A stretch of DNA of 64,000 nt from contig NZ_CP042467.1 of the NCBI RefSeq assembly GCF_007993755.1, positions 2,256,001-2,320,000 on the forward strand. Direction: 5' to 3'. Within the stretch, counting starts at the first letter, position 1; each line of letters begins with the position of its first letter. A program made the position numbers and the translations under genes. The notes below the pieces were generated by a model. It saw only the letters and a program-made list of their open reading frames with translations. It did no database searches and was not told the origin of the DNA. This DNA is from Microvenator marinus (GTDB taxonomy: Bacteria > Myxococcota_A > Bradymonadia > Bradymonadales > Bradymonadaceae). Of the stretch, positions 1 through 7,760 are shown piece by piece.

Positions 1-443
1 TTCTAAACTCCCAACCGGAGGACTTCCGCTCGGAGCTCCGGCTTTGCATTCATTTGGTGTATCTCGCGCAGTTGGCACTGAAGTACAGTAGGCTTGAGCG
101 CCTTTGATCACAGAATTGGAATCACGGAAGACCCTTAGTCCCGATATCGACATTTCACCCTGACCATTTGAACAGCTAAGAGTCGAGTTAGGGCCTGTTT
201 TTTTGACTACTTGGAAGGGTACAATTGACGGTTTGGGATTTCAAGGACCCAGCCCTGGCAACTAAAGTTGCCACAACATAGTGGCCACTAAAGTTTAATC
301 CGCCACCTCTTTTGTGTTAGAATTCACCTGACAAATTAACCAAACTTGGTAAAAGACGCGTGAACTCTCCACTTAGAGAAGAAGCTGTGCTCTGGCACGT
401 GCTTTGCTCCTACTAAGTCGGACCAATGTTTTTTGGAGCACTA
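1..443. other. Intergenic left edge, no gene seen
   Basis: No convincing reading frame is present in this stretch. It holds a perfect hairpin at 257-272 (GGCAAC, loop TAAA, GTTGCC), a GTGGCCAC palindrome at 281-288, and a direct repeat of ACTAAAGTT at 261 and 287. A TAGAAT hexamer at 318-323 could be a -10 box for the downstream lipoprotein gene, but no good -35 box sits 16-18 bases upstream. The cluster of small repeats between 257 and 295 may be regulatory; no function can be assigned. Confidence 0.5.
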
Positions 444-2591
444 ATGATGAAAATACGGGCGCTCATATTTCTTTTGATTATCTCGATGTTCGGAGCCGCA
501 TGTGGCACTGACGACGCCGAATCTCAACTTCCTGCTGATGAGTGGGGACGCACACTTTTTGACCCTACTGGGGATGAAGAGATCGCCCCTACCAAGGACG
601 ATGCGGTCACCGGCCAGCGCGGGCTTCCTGTGTCGGTGGACACAGCTTCCACGGCGGTTTGGGAAGTAAAGAACGCGTGGGAAGACACCAATACGGCAGC
701 GGCACGCGCGGCAGGCATCGCCTGGGGCGAAAACAGCGGCCTGAACTGGGATCAGAAGTATCAGGCGTGGATCAATTCTATGCCCAAGACTCAGACCGAG
801 GGTGGATACAGCAGGGATACCTTCATGCTCAAGACTCCATGGGGAGTCGAGCTTCCTGCGCCTGCCCTTGAGTGCGCCGAAGTCGCCATTTTCCTTCGAG
901 TGGCATTCGCGAGTTGGTACAACCTCCCATTCTTCATGGAAGCGCGTGACCGCGAAGGCCGCATCTACTTTGGCCACTTTGGGATGCGCCGCGACTCGGG
1001 CAAATACGGCTCGATGCCTGACTTTAAAAACCGCTACCGCGACTATAGCGATCGTGCACTTGACGTGATGGCGGGCGGCGACTGGCCTAGCGATCCGGAC
1101 CTTGCGAAAAAGAAGATTCCTGGTTCGTTTGACGACGCTCAGCCGATGATCGGCCCCGATGCTCACGCTGGTGCGTATTTTGACCGCGTCTTCTTGAACA
1201 AGCGAACCGGCCATTTCCTCTCCATCTTGCTCGCCTATTTCGGCTCGGTGAACCTTGCCGACCCTTCGAACACCTTCAATATCAAGGCGGAGGCCGTTCA
1301 AGCTGGTGACGTCTTGGTTGACCGTTGGCAAGCTCAAGGTATTGGCCACGTGATGGTGGTCGTACGACGAAATGATGCCGGCCAGAAGCAGGTGGGTGAC
1401 GAGATGATTCCTCAGATCGAGGCCGAGCTCGCTTCGGGTTCCATGCCTCGCCGTCAGCCAGTTTGGGAGTCGCCAGGCTCGTCCAAGTACGCGTTCACCA
1501 AGTCCAGCACAGGTGGTGAAGGTTATGAAGCAAACAACGGTGGAATCAAGCGATGGAGAACCGCAAAGAATGTTGGCGGCTCTTGGACCAACGTCGTTCC
1601 AGCCACTCACACCCGTGACTGGATCAACAGCACGGATAAAGAGGCTATCGCGGCCCGCCCTGAGCGCTTCAAGGAGATCCTTGTTGAGCTTAGCCCTGAC
1701 CAAAAACGCGACGTTCTCCTCGAGACGATCGAAGCTCGGCGCCAACACCTTCAGCAATATCCGGCGAGCTGCTCGGCACGTATCAAGCGTGAAGAGGCCT
1801 TCGACGCGTTCTATGTCTTGATGAAGGAAGAGTTCAACATGGACCCAGCCACCGTAGACGCTGAGTACAGAACTCTTGCTGACTATGTCTTTGCTGAGCT
1901 CGATTACGGCTCTTCAAAAACCTGCTGCTGGAATCGGTCCACGTCCAACATGTACGAGATCGCCATGGACTATAACGTCAAGCTCCAGGAGACCCAGTGT
2001 ACGGCTCCGGTTGTCTTCATGAACCGTGACGACGCCGGCGACGGATACGACCTCTTCCGCCAACACGCCATCGAACTTGGTCGTGGAGACCAATGGGTTG
2101 CGTGGAGTGCCGACGAGAGCTGCCCACAAGCTGGCGTGGCCGTAGACACCATTGTTGAGTCAGATGTCGCCGACTACTGCTCGATCGCTTCTGACCTTCC
2201 AGAAGATCCCGTCGACCCTGTACAAGGAGAGGCGCTCGACCTTGAGTTCAGTGGTGCCGGAGCGATTCCGGACAACGACCCGGCTGGCCTTTCACTGAGC
2301 GCGTCAACTCAAGACGAGAGACTCATCGCTGAGGCATCCGTATTCGTCGATATCACCCACAGCTGGAGAGGCGATCTCTCGATTACGCTGGTTCACCCAG
2401 ACGGTACTCGTGAAGTCATCCAAGAGGCGAACCCTGGCGATTCGGAAGACAACCTTAACATTCGACTGGCATCGGCTGGCCTAGTGGGTAAATCCGCTGC
2501 AGGCGCCTATGAGCTTATCGTGATCGATAACGCTGGATCGGACACCGGCTCAGTCGTCAAAGCCGTACTTGAGCTCAAAGTCGCTGAGTAA
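444..2591 (+). CDS. Lipoprotein with transglutaminase-like region and C-terminal P-domain
   Basis: A predicted secreted lipoprotein of about 715 residues. The signal peptide ends in a lipobox (FGAAC) with the lipidated Cys near residue 20, followed by GTDD. A segment around residue 144 (ALECAEVAIFLRV) looks like the Cys helix of transglutaminase/papain-like folds, and a His in GIGHVMVVV near residue 302 could be its partner; this enzymatic reading is inference. The last ~115 residues resemble the P-domain of proprotein convertases, with the typical ITHSWRGDLSITLVHPDGT motif; such domains are known in secreted bacterial proteins. The start at 444 (or 447) is preferred over the upstream ATG at 426 because GGAG at 435-438 is correctly spaced only for the later ones. 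Monocistronic or first of a run with the next two genes. Confidence 0.75.
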   Translation: MMKIRALIFLLIISMFGAACGTDDAESQLPADEWGRTLFDPTGDEEIAPTKDDAVTGQRGLPVSVDTASTAVWEVKNAWEDTNTAAARAAGIAWGENSGLNWDQKYQAWINSMPKTQTEGGYSRDTFMLKTPWGVELPAPALECAEVAIFLRVAFASWYNLPFFMEARDREGRIYFGHFGMRRDSGKYGSMPDFKNRYRDYSDRALDVMAGGDWPSDPDLAKKKIPGSFDDAQPMIGPDAHAGAYFDRVFLNKRTGHFLSILLAYFGSVNLADPSNTFNIKAEAVQAGDVLVDRWQAQGIGHVMVVVRRNDAGQKQVGDEMIPQIEAELASGSMPRRQPVWESPGSSKYAFTKSSTGGEGYEANNGGIKRWRTAKNVGGSWTNVVPATHTRDWINSTDKEAIAARPERFKEILVELSPDQKRDVLLETIEARRQHLQQYPASCSARIKREEAFDAFYVLMKEEFNMDPATVDAEYRTLADYVFAELDYGSSKTCCWNRSTSNMYEIAMDYNVKLQETQCTAPVVFMNRDDAGDGYDLFRQHAIELGRGDQWVAWSADESCPQAGVAVDTIVESDVADYCSIASDLPEDPVDPVQGEALDLEFSGAGAIPDNDPAGLSLSASTQDERLIAEASVFVDITHSWRGDLSITLVHPDGTREVIQEANPGDSEDNLNIRLASAGLVGKSAAGAYELIVIDNAGSDTGSVVKAVLELKVAE

Positions 2592-2659
2592 GCGGAGCTC
2601 TTTAATTCACTTTTCTTCCAGTCAAGGTAAGGTGGGACAACGCTATCCTTTGAGGCGCC

Positions 2660-3334
2660 ATGTCTGAAGAAAAAGTCCCATCACGATTTGACTCGAAAAA
2701 AGTCGGCATCTTTGTCGCCATTTTGGCCGCGGTCATACTAGCCGCTGGGAGCATCGGGCACTTCAGCGGTGTCGGCTTCTTTTCGTACCGGCTCTTCCTC
2801 TACGGGCAAGGCGACCTCTACTTGCTCAATATGTCCAAGGAGCCGCTCTTCGTGGAGATCCCAGGTCATGAGAGGGTCGAGGTTCCGGCTGAGAACGCAC
2901 AGGTCGTCGAGTTTGTTGGTGGGGAGATAGAAGCAAAAGTCTTCAACGCGGACTCCAAACTCCTGGACACGCATAAGCTTGACGCACGAAACTCGCACGC
3001 TTTCATCAAGTTGACCCAGGAATCCTGCCTCGCCGTTGTAGAGCTCGACCCATTTTATCAAGGGCAAAAGAAGCAAGACATCTTGTTTAAGGCGCTATTG
3101 AATGAGGATACACGGGTCTGGATTCCGAACTCAAAGAATGTAGTTTGGCCCCGAAAGCCTTTTCCGGCACGGCTATCGAGCGAAGACGGCCCGGGCCTCT
3201 GGGTGGAATTGGTGGGGTGTCCTCTGCTAGAAGATCCCACGTTCCTTGACGCCTACCTCGCGGTGAGGCTCGAAGAAAGAATTGCCAAGGCCATGGGGCG
3301 CAAAGATGAGTCCCAGGGCAAGAAGAGTGAGTAA
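2660..3334 (+). CDS. Single-pass membrane protein of unknown function
   Basis: A 224-residue protein with a short cytoplasmic N-terminus, one strongly hydrophobic helix at about residues 16-36, and an extracytoplasmic remainder rich in beta-type sequence. Two Cys residues (in QESC and VGCPL) could form a disulfide. The C-terminal tail is charged and Lys-rich. I do not recognise the family. GAGG sits just upstream of the ATG. The stop lies 3 bases before the next lipoprotein gene, so the two are probably co-transcribed and may work together at the envelope. Confidence 0.7.
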   Translation: MSEEKVPSRFDSKKVGIFVAILAAVILAAGSIGHFSGVGFFSYRLFLYGQGDLYLLNMSKEPLFVEIPGHERVEVPAENAQVVEFVGGEIEAKVFNADSKLLDTHKLDARNSHAFIKLTQESCLAVVELDPFYQGQKKQDILFKALLNEDTRVWIPNSKNVVWPRKPFPARLSSEDGPGLWVELVGCPLLEDPTFLDAYLAVRLEERIAKAMGRKDESQGKKSE

Positions 3335-3337
3335 GAT

Positions 3338-4483
3338 ATGAAGTGGTTATCTCTGGTTTTTGTTGGATTGTTGGCTGCGTGTTCTAGCGACGACGGAACG
3401 AGCCCGGGTCCAAGACCTATGGACATGGAGTCGGACCAGGCCGTGCAGGACGCAGACATGAATTCGCCTGATGTCACGGTGGAGCCTGACATGCCTCAGC
3501 GGCCGCGGCAGATGGAGATCGACATCCCCGAACTGCTCTTTGATAGCGTTCGTATCGGTGAATCGCGAACTCTGACCTTTGCCGTGACCAATTTGGGCGA
3601 TGAAGATCTGGTGCTGACGCGCGCGGATATCTCTCAGTTCAATCGCACCTCGGAGCCTGAGTTCGTCCCCGGTGAGAACTGGATAGATGGCACTACGATT
3701 GTTGAAGGGCAGACGTTTCGTGAGTTTGATGTGGTCTACACGCCGGTCGATCACGAGACCGACCGTGGATCGGTGACCATTATTAGCAACGACCCCGATC
3801 AGGCTACGTGGGAAGTCCGACTCGAGACCATCAATCCGTACCCCGAGCTCGAAGGCCCACAACTTCTGAAGTTTGGCAGCGTTGCGGCCAACGAAACCGC
3901 CACGCGCCGCGTCAATCTCTACAATAGAGGGCGAGATCCGTTGACGTTGAACTCGATCGAGACGACCGGTTCGAACCGATTCTCGATCGCCCTGATCCCA
4001 ACCGAGCCCCTGCCCCGCGTGGTGCAGCGTGACGAGCTCTACGCGTTTGACGTGGTCTTTAGCCCGAACAATACCAACGTGGCGCGCGGTACGATCGTGA
4101 TCAATTCTGATGACCCAGACGAGCAGCCCTTCGAGATCGCCGTTTCGGGTAACGACCCTGGCCCGTGTATGCAGGTTTTGCCTGATACGCTCGACTTTGG
4201 AGAGGTGGCTCCAAACACCGCACAAACACAAGAGATCACGTTATTCAACTGTTCCAATGCTTTGGATTTGGAGATCAGCGGGCTTGAGATTGTAGACGGC
4301 GAGTTTGCATTTGAATTGGTGGACTCGCCGGAGCTCCCGATTACGCTCAACGCGTTTGAGAATGTGACGCTCGAGGTTCGGGCAAATATAGAGGGGCCAG
4401 AGGCCATTGGTGCACTACGCGTCGAGAATTCGGATTCGAATCGCGATGTGGAACTACGGGTGCGAACCCCAGAAGAAGAGTAA
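3338..4483 (+). CDS. ASH/HYDIN-type repeat lipoprotein
   Basis: A lipoprotein of 381 residues with a short signal peptide and lipobox Cys15 (LLAAC), followed by SSDDG and a Met/Asp/Pro-rich tether (residues ~25-50). The rest consists of about three beta-sandwich repeats of the ASPM-SPD-2-hydin (choice-of-anchor D) type. These are recognised by recurring blocks such as LLFDSVRIGESRTLTFAVTN, LLKFGSVAANETATRRVNLY and LDFGEVAPNTAQTQEITLF, each followed by an ISNDPD or INSDDPDEQPF edge strand. Such domains are structural and often surface-exposed in Myxococcota. It resembles the larger lipoprotein at 29345-31330, so the two are probably paralogues. No catalytic motif is visible. Confidence 0.85.
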   Translation: MKWLSLVFVGLLAACSSDDGTSPGPRPMDMESDQAVQDADMNSPDVTVEPDMPQRPRQMEIDIPELLFDSVRIGESRTLTFAVTNLGDEDLVLTRADISQFNRTSEPEFVPGENWIDGTTIVEGQTFREFDVVYTPVDHETDRGSVTIISNDPDQATWEVRLETINPYPELEGPQLLKFGSVAANETATRRVNLYNRGRDPLTLNSIETTGSNRFSIALIPTEPLPRVVQRDELYAFDVVFSPNNTNVARGTIVINSDDPDEQPFEIAVSGNDPGPCMQVLPDTLDFGEVAPNTAQTQEITLFNCSNALDLEISGLEIVDGEFAFELVDSPELPITLNAFENVTLEVRANIEGPEAIGALRVENSDSNRDVELRVRTPEEE

Positions 4484-4558
4484 GTCTCGGCAGAACTTGA
4501 AATCTTTGTGGAGTTCCTTTAGAGACTCCTGTCTTTGTTGCTTTTGTTTGGATAAATT

Positions 4559-5386
4559 TTGGCGTTAAAGCGACTCGCCGTCATCATTCTGGTTTCGCTC
4601 TTTTGTGTTGCCTTTTCGCACCAGGACACTCCGCCGTGGGAGAGTGCTCCTGAGCCAAGTGCGCTTGAACTTGACCATCCGTGGTACGAAAACGGCAGGT
4701 CCATCAAGCGTGGTGCGATCGAAGTATCAAAAGCCCTGGGGCCTCAAAACAAGTCTGAGCTCATCCTCAAAGGCGGAGACGCCCTGATCGGACTGGCCTA
4801 CAGGGCCACCGAAGCCATCGAGGACTACGAGGCTAAGCGTGTGCCAACCGTCCAGCTGGTGCGGATTTCCAGCCGGTTCGGCATGCGAGTCCATCCTGTT
4901 CTAAAGCGGCGGAAGTTCCACAACGGTGTTGATTTTGCGGCGCCGCGCGGCACACCCGTGAGGGCGGTTGCAGACGGAGTGGTCACCTATGCGGGATGGT
5001 CTGGTGGCGCGGGGAAGATGGTCAAGATCAAGCACGACGGTTTTGAGTCGGGCTACGCACATCTGGCTTCCATAACGCGCGATGTGCGGGTAGGCGAAAC
5101 GATCAAGGCCGGTGAAACCATTGGTGGTGTGGGAGCAACGGGCCTCGCCACTGGAAACCATCTGCACTTCACGATTCGCAAGAACGGACGTTTTGTTGAC
5201 CCCATGAAAGATGGGCTCGAACGAATCGAACCAATGGTCGAGCTCGAAATCATTGCTGGACTTGAAAGGAACGTGGGGAAACTCTTCACCGCGCTTGAGA
5301 ACTCGGCCGCGAGCTTTTTTGATGGCGAGGAGTTGAACCTCAGTGAGCTTGAGCTCGACGAGTTCTGGGACGACAGCTTCCTCTAG
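4559..5386 (+). CDS. Secreted M23 (LytM-type) metallopeptidase
   Basis: Predicted zinc endopeptidase acting on peptidoglycan cross-bridges in the periplasm or outside the cell. The M23 core spans about residues 100-220. The first metal motif HxxxD is present as H121-D125 (HNGVDFAAPRGTPV), and the HxH motif as H201/H203 (GNHLHF), so the enzyme is likely active. An uncleaved or cleaved signal sequence covers the first ~20 residues. The reading frame must start at TTG 4559 because no ATG lies before the catalytic domain; the ribosome-binding site is weak. The C-terminal ~50 residues are acidic (many Glu/Asp). The gene ends 4 bases from the convergent outer-membrane protein gene. Confidence 0.87.
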   Translation: MALKRLAVIILVSLFCVAFSHQDTPPWESAPEPSALELDHPWYENGRSIKRGAIEVSKALGPQNKSELILKGGDALIGLAYRATEAIEDYEAKRVPTVQLVRISSRFGMRVHPVLKRRKFHNGVDFAAPRGTPVRAVADGVVTYAGWSGGAGKMVKIKHDGFESGYAHLASITRDVRVGETIKAGETIGGVGATGLATGNHLHFTIRKNGRFVDPMKDGLERIEPMVELEIIAGLERNVGKLFTALENSAASFFDGEELNLSELELDEFWDDSFL

Positions 5387-5390
5387 GCGC

Positions 5391-6590
5391 TCAGTACCAA
5401 AAGCCAACACCGAGACCGAAGTTTGCGTACTTCGGCGCAAGATCGACGGCGAAGTTTAGACGCCAATCCCAGATCACAGAAACCCTTAGGTCACCACCAA
5501 AAGTGCCGTGAAGGCGCCCCGAGTGCGACGCAACTCGCGAGGGTTCCCAATACGTACCGGCGCGGGCCACAAGCCTGTTCGCCAGAAACTCGGACTCAAT
5601 CCCGAGCCTTGGTGTAAGGCTCACCTCTCGTCCAGAAGCTTCAGGCTGATTCTCAATGAATGAAACTGGGGAAATGGAGTCCTCGGTTGGAAGCTCCATG
5701 CTCAGGTCTGCACTCACGAGTACGTAACGCCTGCCGTCTGTGCGTGCTTTGCCGGGCGCGTCGCCTCGAGTCGACTCCGGGTTGTAGATGCGCTCCCAAC
5801 CCATCCAGGACGCGCCTACGGCGATCCTAGAAGGTACGTTCATGGCGGCTACAGCCCCGTACTCGGAGCCTTCTGGCGGCCTCAACGTCTCTTCAGCTGC
5901 AATTACGGGCGAGGTGTATGCCGCGCCTATCCGATAGGGCTTGTGGGTGGGCGCCCATTGAGCCCCTGCCGAGTACCCGGTGCCTTCGAGTCGCAGAATA
6001 TCTTCCAGATTAGAGTTCTGCAGGGATACCGTAGCGGGCGTAGCCCCGACTCCAAGACTTAGATCTATGGCGCGAATTGTGTAACCAATCCCAACTACGG
6101 CGTAAGTTTGTACGAGTCGGAGTTCCTCTCCACTCTGACTCCTGAACACGAACTCCTTGTTGTAGATGTGGAAACCCATTCCGAGGTCGCCGAAATGCAC
6201 TCCCAAGCCCGCGCCGAGATACGCGGACGCATCCACGGCACCAGGATTGAGCCCAACCTCCGGCGATGATTCTCGGTTTGGAATCCCGTCGAGCCAGTAG
6301 AGGCTAAAGTCCCAATCAAAGAACTCGTCTTTGGCGTACCGATGTCGAACGGCAAACGAGGCTGGATTCAAGAGGTAGGAATCGGCGCCTTCAGCGATTG
6401 AGACGAATGCGCCTCCTAGGCCAATTAGCCTATTGGAGGCGATGACGGGGCCGTTCGTAAACTCGAGGGATTGGTTTGTTTGCGCGTACACGCTCGAAGG
6501 GGCTGCAAACATCGCGAGGCATGTCGCGACCTGTGTGACTCCACGATCAGAAATCCGGCCCACAAACATCTGACGAAGCCAATGACGCAC
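5391..6590 (-). CDS. Predicted outer-membrane beta-barrel protein
   Basis: A 399-residue protein with a signal peptide ending near SSVYA-QT, then alternating amphipathic strands and a terminal aromatic residue (GVGFWY), as in outer-membrane barrels. The opening after cleavage (NRLIGLGGAFVSIAEGADS, NPASFA) is like that of OmpP1/FadL- or PorV-type proteins, in which a Gly-rich stretch precedes the barrel. Specific ligand unknown. The start is GTG at 6590, with AGGAG six bases upstream. That start lies inside the upstream lipoprotein gene, giving a 44-base overlap and implying translational coupling with the lysozyme-like lipoprotein. Confidence 0.72.
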   Translation of the reverse strand: MRHWLRQMFVGRISDRGVTQVATCLAMFAAPSSVYAQTNQSLEFTNGPVIASNRLIGLGGAFVSIAEGADSYLLNPASFAVRHRYAKDEFFDWDFSLYWLDGIPNRESSPEVGLNPGAVDASAYLGAGLGVHFGDLGMGFHIYNKEFVFRSQSGEELRLVQTYAVVGIGYTIRAIDLSLGVGATPATVSLQNSNLEDILRLEGTGYSAGAQWAPTHKPYRIGAAYTSPVIAAEETLRPPEGSEYGAVAAMNVPSRIAVGASWMGWERIYNPESTRGDAPGKARTDGRRYVLVSADLSMELPTEDSISPVSFIENQPEASGREVSLTPRLGIESEFLANRLVARAGTYWEPSRVASHSGRLHGTFGGDLRVSVIWDWRLNFAVDLAPKYANFGLGVGFWY

Positions 6591-7611
6591 CCGAATCTCC
6601 TACAAATCTCTCAAACGTCTCGACCCGCGTGCCCGGAATCTCTGAGCAATAGTCATTGCGATCCTCAGCCTTAGACACACAGCGGCCCTGCCCAACCTCA
6701 AGTTCTACGCAAAACGTTGTGGCTTGACCACTACGGTCTGGACATCCTCCGGCACAAGGAAGCGTACAGAAACCCCGCTCCTCATCGGCTTGGTCTACAA
6801 ACCGGAAACAAAACCCTTCTTTTTGCCCGGAAGAAAATCCACAATCTGCATCCACCGCGCACTGCGTTCCAACCCAGGGTACCGGAACTGGAGAATACGC
6901 CCCCGTCGCCTCCAAATGAGACAGGAAGCGCCGGCCAACGTTCCAAACCAACCAGTTGCCTCCTCGCCCCTGAAGCACCCACGGAGTGTAGGCATAGAGT
7001 GCGGCGGTGGCATGATTTCGAGGTGTCACACTGAGCGGGTCCAAAGAGCGTTTGGTACGACCGGCAGACCAAGCGCCACCATTTTCGGAAAGGTCGAAGA
7101 GTTTGCGATGGGTCTCAGCACCGCAGCGCATCTGATTTTTGAACCCTTTGAACTGAGACATACACGGCCTGTTGTCCGGGCAGCCACAACCAAGCGCACG
7201 GTCTACGCGCGTCTGAGACGGCCGGGTCGTTTTGCTCACCAACCCTTGCTCGACCTGCATACGCAATAAGAGCAGTAGCGGATTGATGCGAAACTCAACG
7301 GAGGCATCCATAATCAAGTCGGCTGCTCGCTTTCCATCGAACCGCGCATCTGCAAGCCACGAGCGCGTGCCGTACGGGGTCTCCTCAAAGAAGTCCTGCA
7401 GTTCGTCGGCGCCAACGCTATCGATGTCCTCGTAAAAGGTGTCGGTCACGACAAAATGGCGGTCAAATACGGGTGTAAAGACGTCACCCGGACCTTCGTA
7501 GTCTTGGATTTCTTCGTAATCGAGTGGGTGAGCTGCGTTGGAGTCTTCTTCCATGCTCTCAGAACACGCCTGCGAGAAAACCAATAGGGCGACCAACCAA
7601 AAACGCGACAT
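6547..7611 (-). CDS. Lysozyme-like fold lipoprotein, putative peptidoglycan lytic enzyme
   Basis: A 354-residue lipoprotein. The signal peptide MSRFWLVALLVFSQAC ends in a lipobox Cys, followed by an acidic Ser/Glu-rich linker. The central region contains a recognisable lysozyme-superfamily pattern: INPLLLLLRMQVEQGLVS (with the Glu of VEQG as candidate catalytic acid), then VDRALGCGCPD, GFKNQMRCGAE, and ATAALYAYTPWV. This series is known from secreted bacterial transglycosylase-like/hemagglutinin-type proteins. The C-terminal third has many paired Cys residues (CAVDADCGFSS, CFRF, CTLPCAGGCPD), like Cys-rich modules of Myxococcota surface proteins. ATG 7611 has AGGAG five bases upstream; longer upstream frames have no such support. 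A CCTACATGTAGG palindrome overlaps that ribosome-binding site. The pairing with an M23 peptidase nearby suggests a role in wall remodelling or in attack on other cells. Confidence 0.7.
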   Translation of the reverse strand: MSRFWLVALLVFSQACSESMEEDSNAAHPLDYEEIQDYEGPGDVFTPVFDRHFVVTDTFYEDIDSVGADELQDFFEETPYGTRSWLADARFDGKRAADLIMDASVEFRINPLLLLLRMQVEQGLVSKTTRPSQTRVDRALGCGCPDNRPCMSQFKGFKNQMRCGAETHRKLFDLSENGGAWSAGRTKRSLDPLSVTPRNHATAALYAYTPWVLQGRGGNWLVWNVGRRFLSHLEATGAYSPVPVPWVGTQCAVDADCGFSSGQKEGFCFRFVDQADEERGFCTLPCAGGCPDRSGQATTFCVELEVGQGRCVSKAEDRNDYCSEIPGTRVETFERFVGDSGASLASSDVCGPDF

Positions 7612-7618
7612 CAACACT

Positions 7619-7630
7619 CCTACATGTAGG
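7619..7630. promoter_or_regulatory. Perfect 12-bp palindrome over ribosome-binding site
   Basis: CCTACATGTAGG is a perfect palindrome in the divergent region between the lysozyme-like lipoprotein (start 7611, minus) and the Cys-rich lipoprotein (start 7761, plus). Its right half supplies the AGG of the AGGAG Shine-Dalgarno of the minus-strand gene. The same half-sites appear as an inverted repeat at 29235-29257. An operator role is inference. Confidence 0.35.
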
Positions 7631-7760
7631 TTCAGCAACCACATCTTTACAAAATGGCGGCCCTCTGCCAAGCGAAAAGCCCGGAAAAGGGTTCCACGGG
7701 TGGACCTTAAGTTCATGGCGCGTTATCTTGGAGACATCTGATTTAAGACGAGTCTGGACG

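Noticed and set aside
1-49. Possible minus-strand gene start (ATG at 49) running off the left edge
   Set aside because: Only about 16 codons remain, with no ribosome-binding site or promoter that can be supported.
441-1757. 438-codon minus-strand frame opposite the P-domain lipoprotein
   Set aside because: The sense frame has a signal peptide, lipobox and P-domain; the antisense translation shows no domain.
4511-4540. Possible terminator after the ASH lipoprotein (GGAGT/ACTCC stem)
   Set aside because: The stem is only 5 bp, with a long loop, and the following T-rich tract is interrupted.
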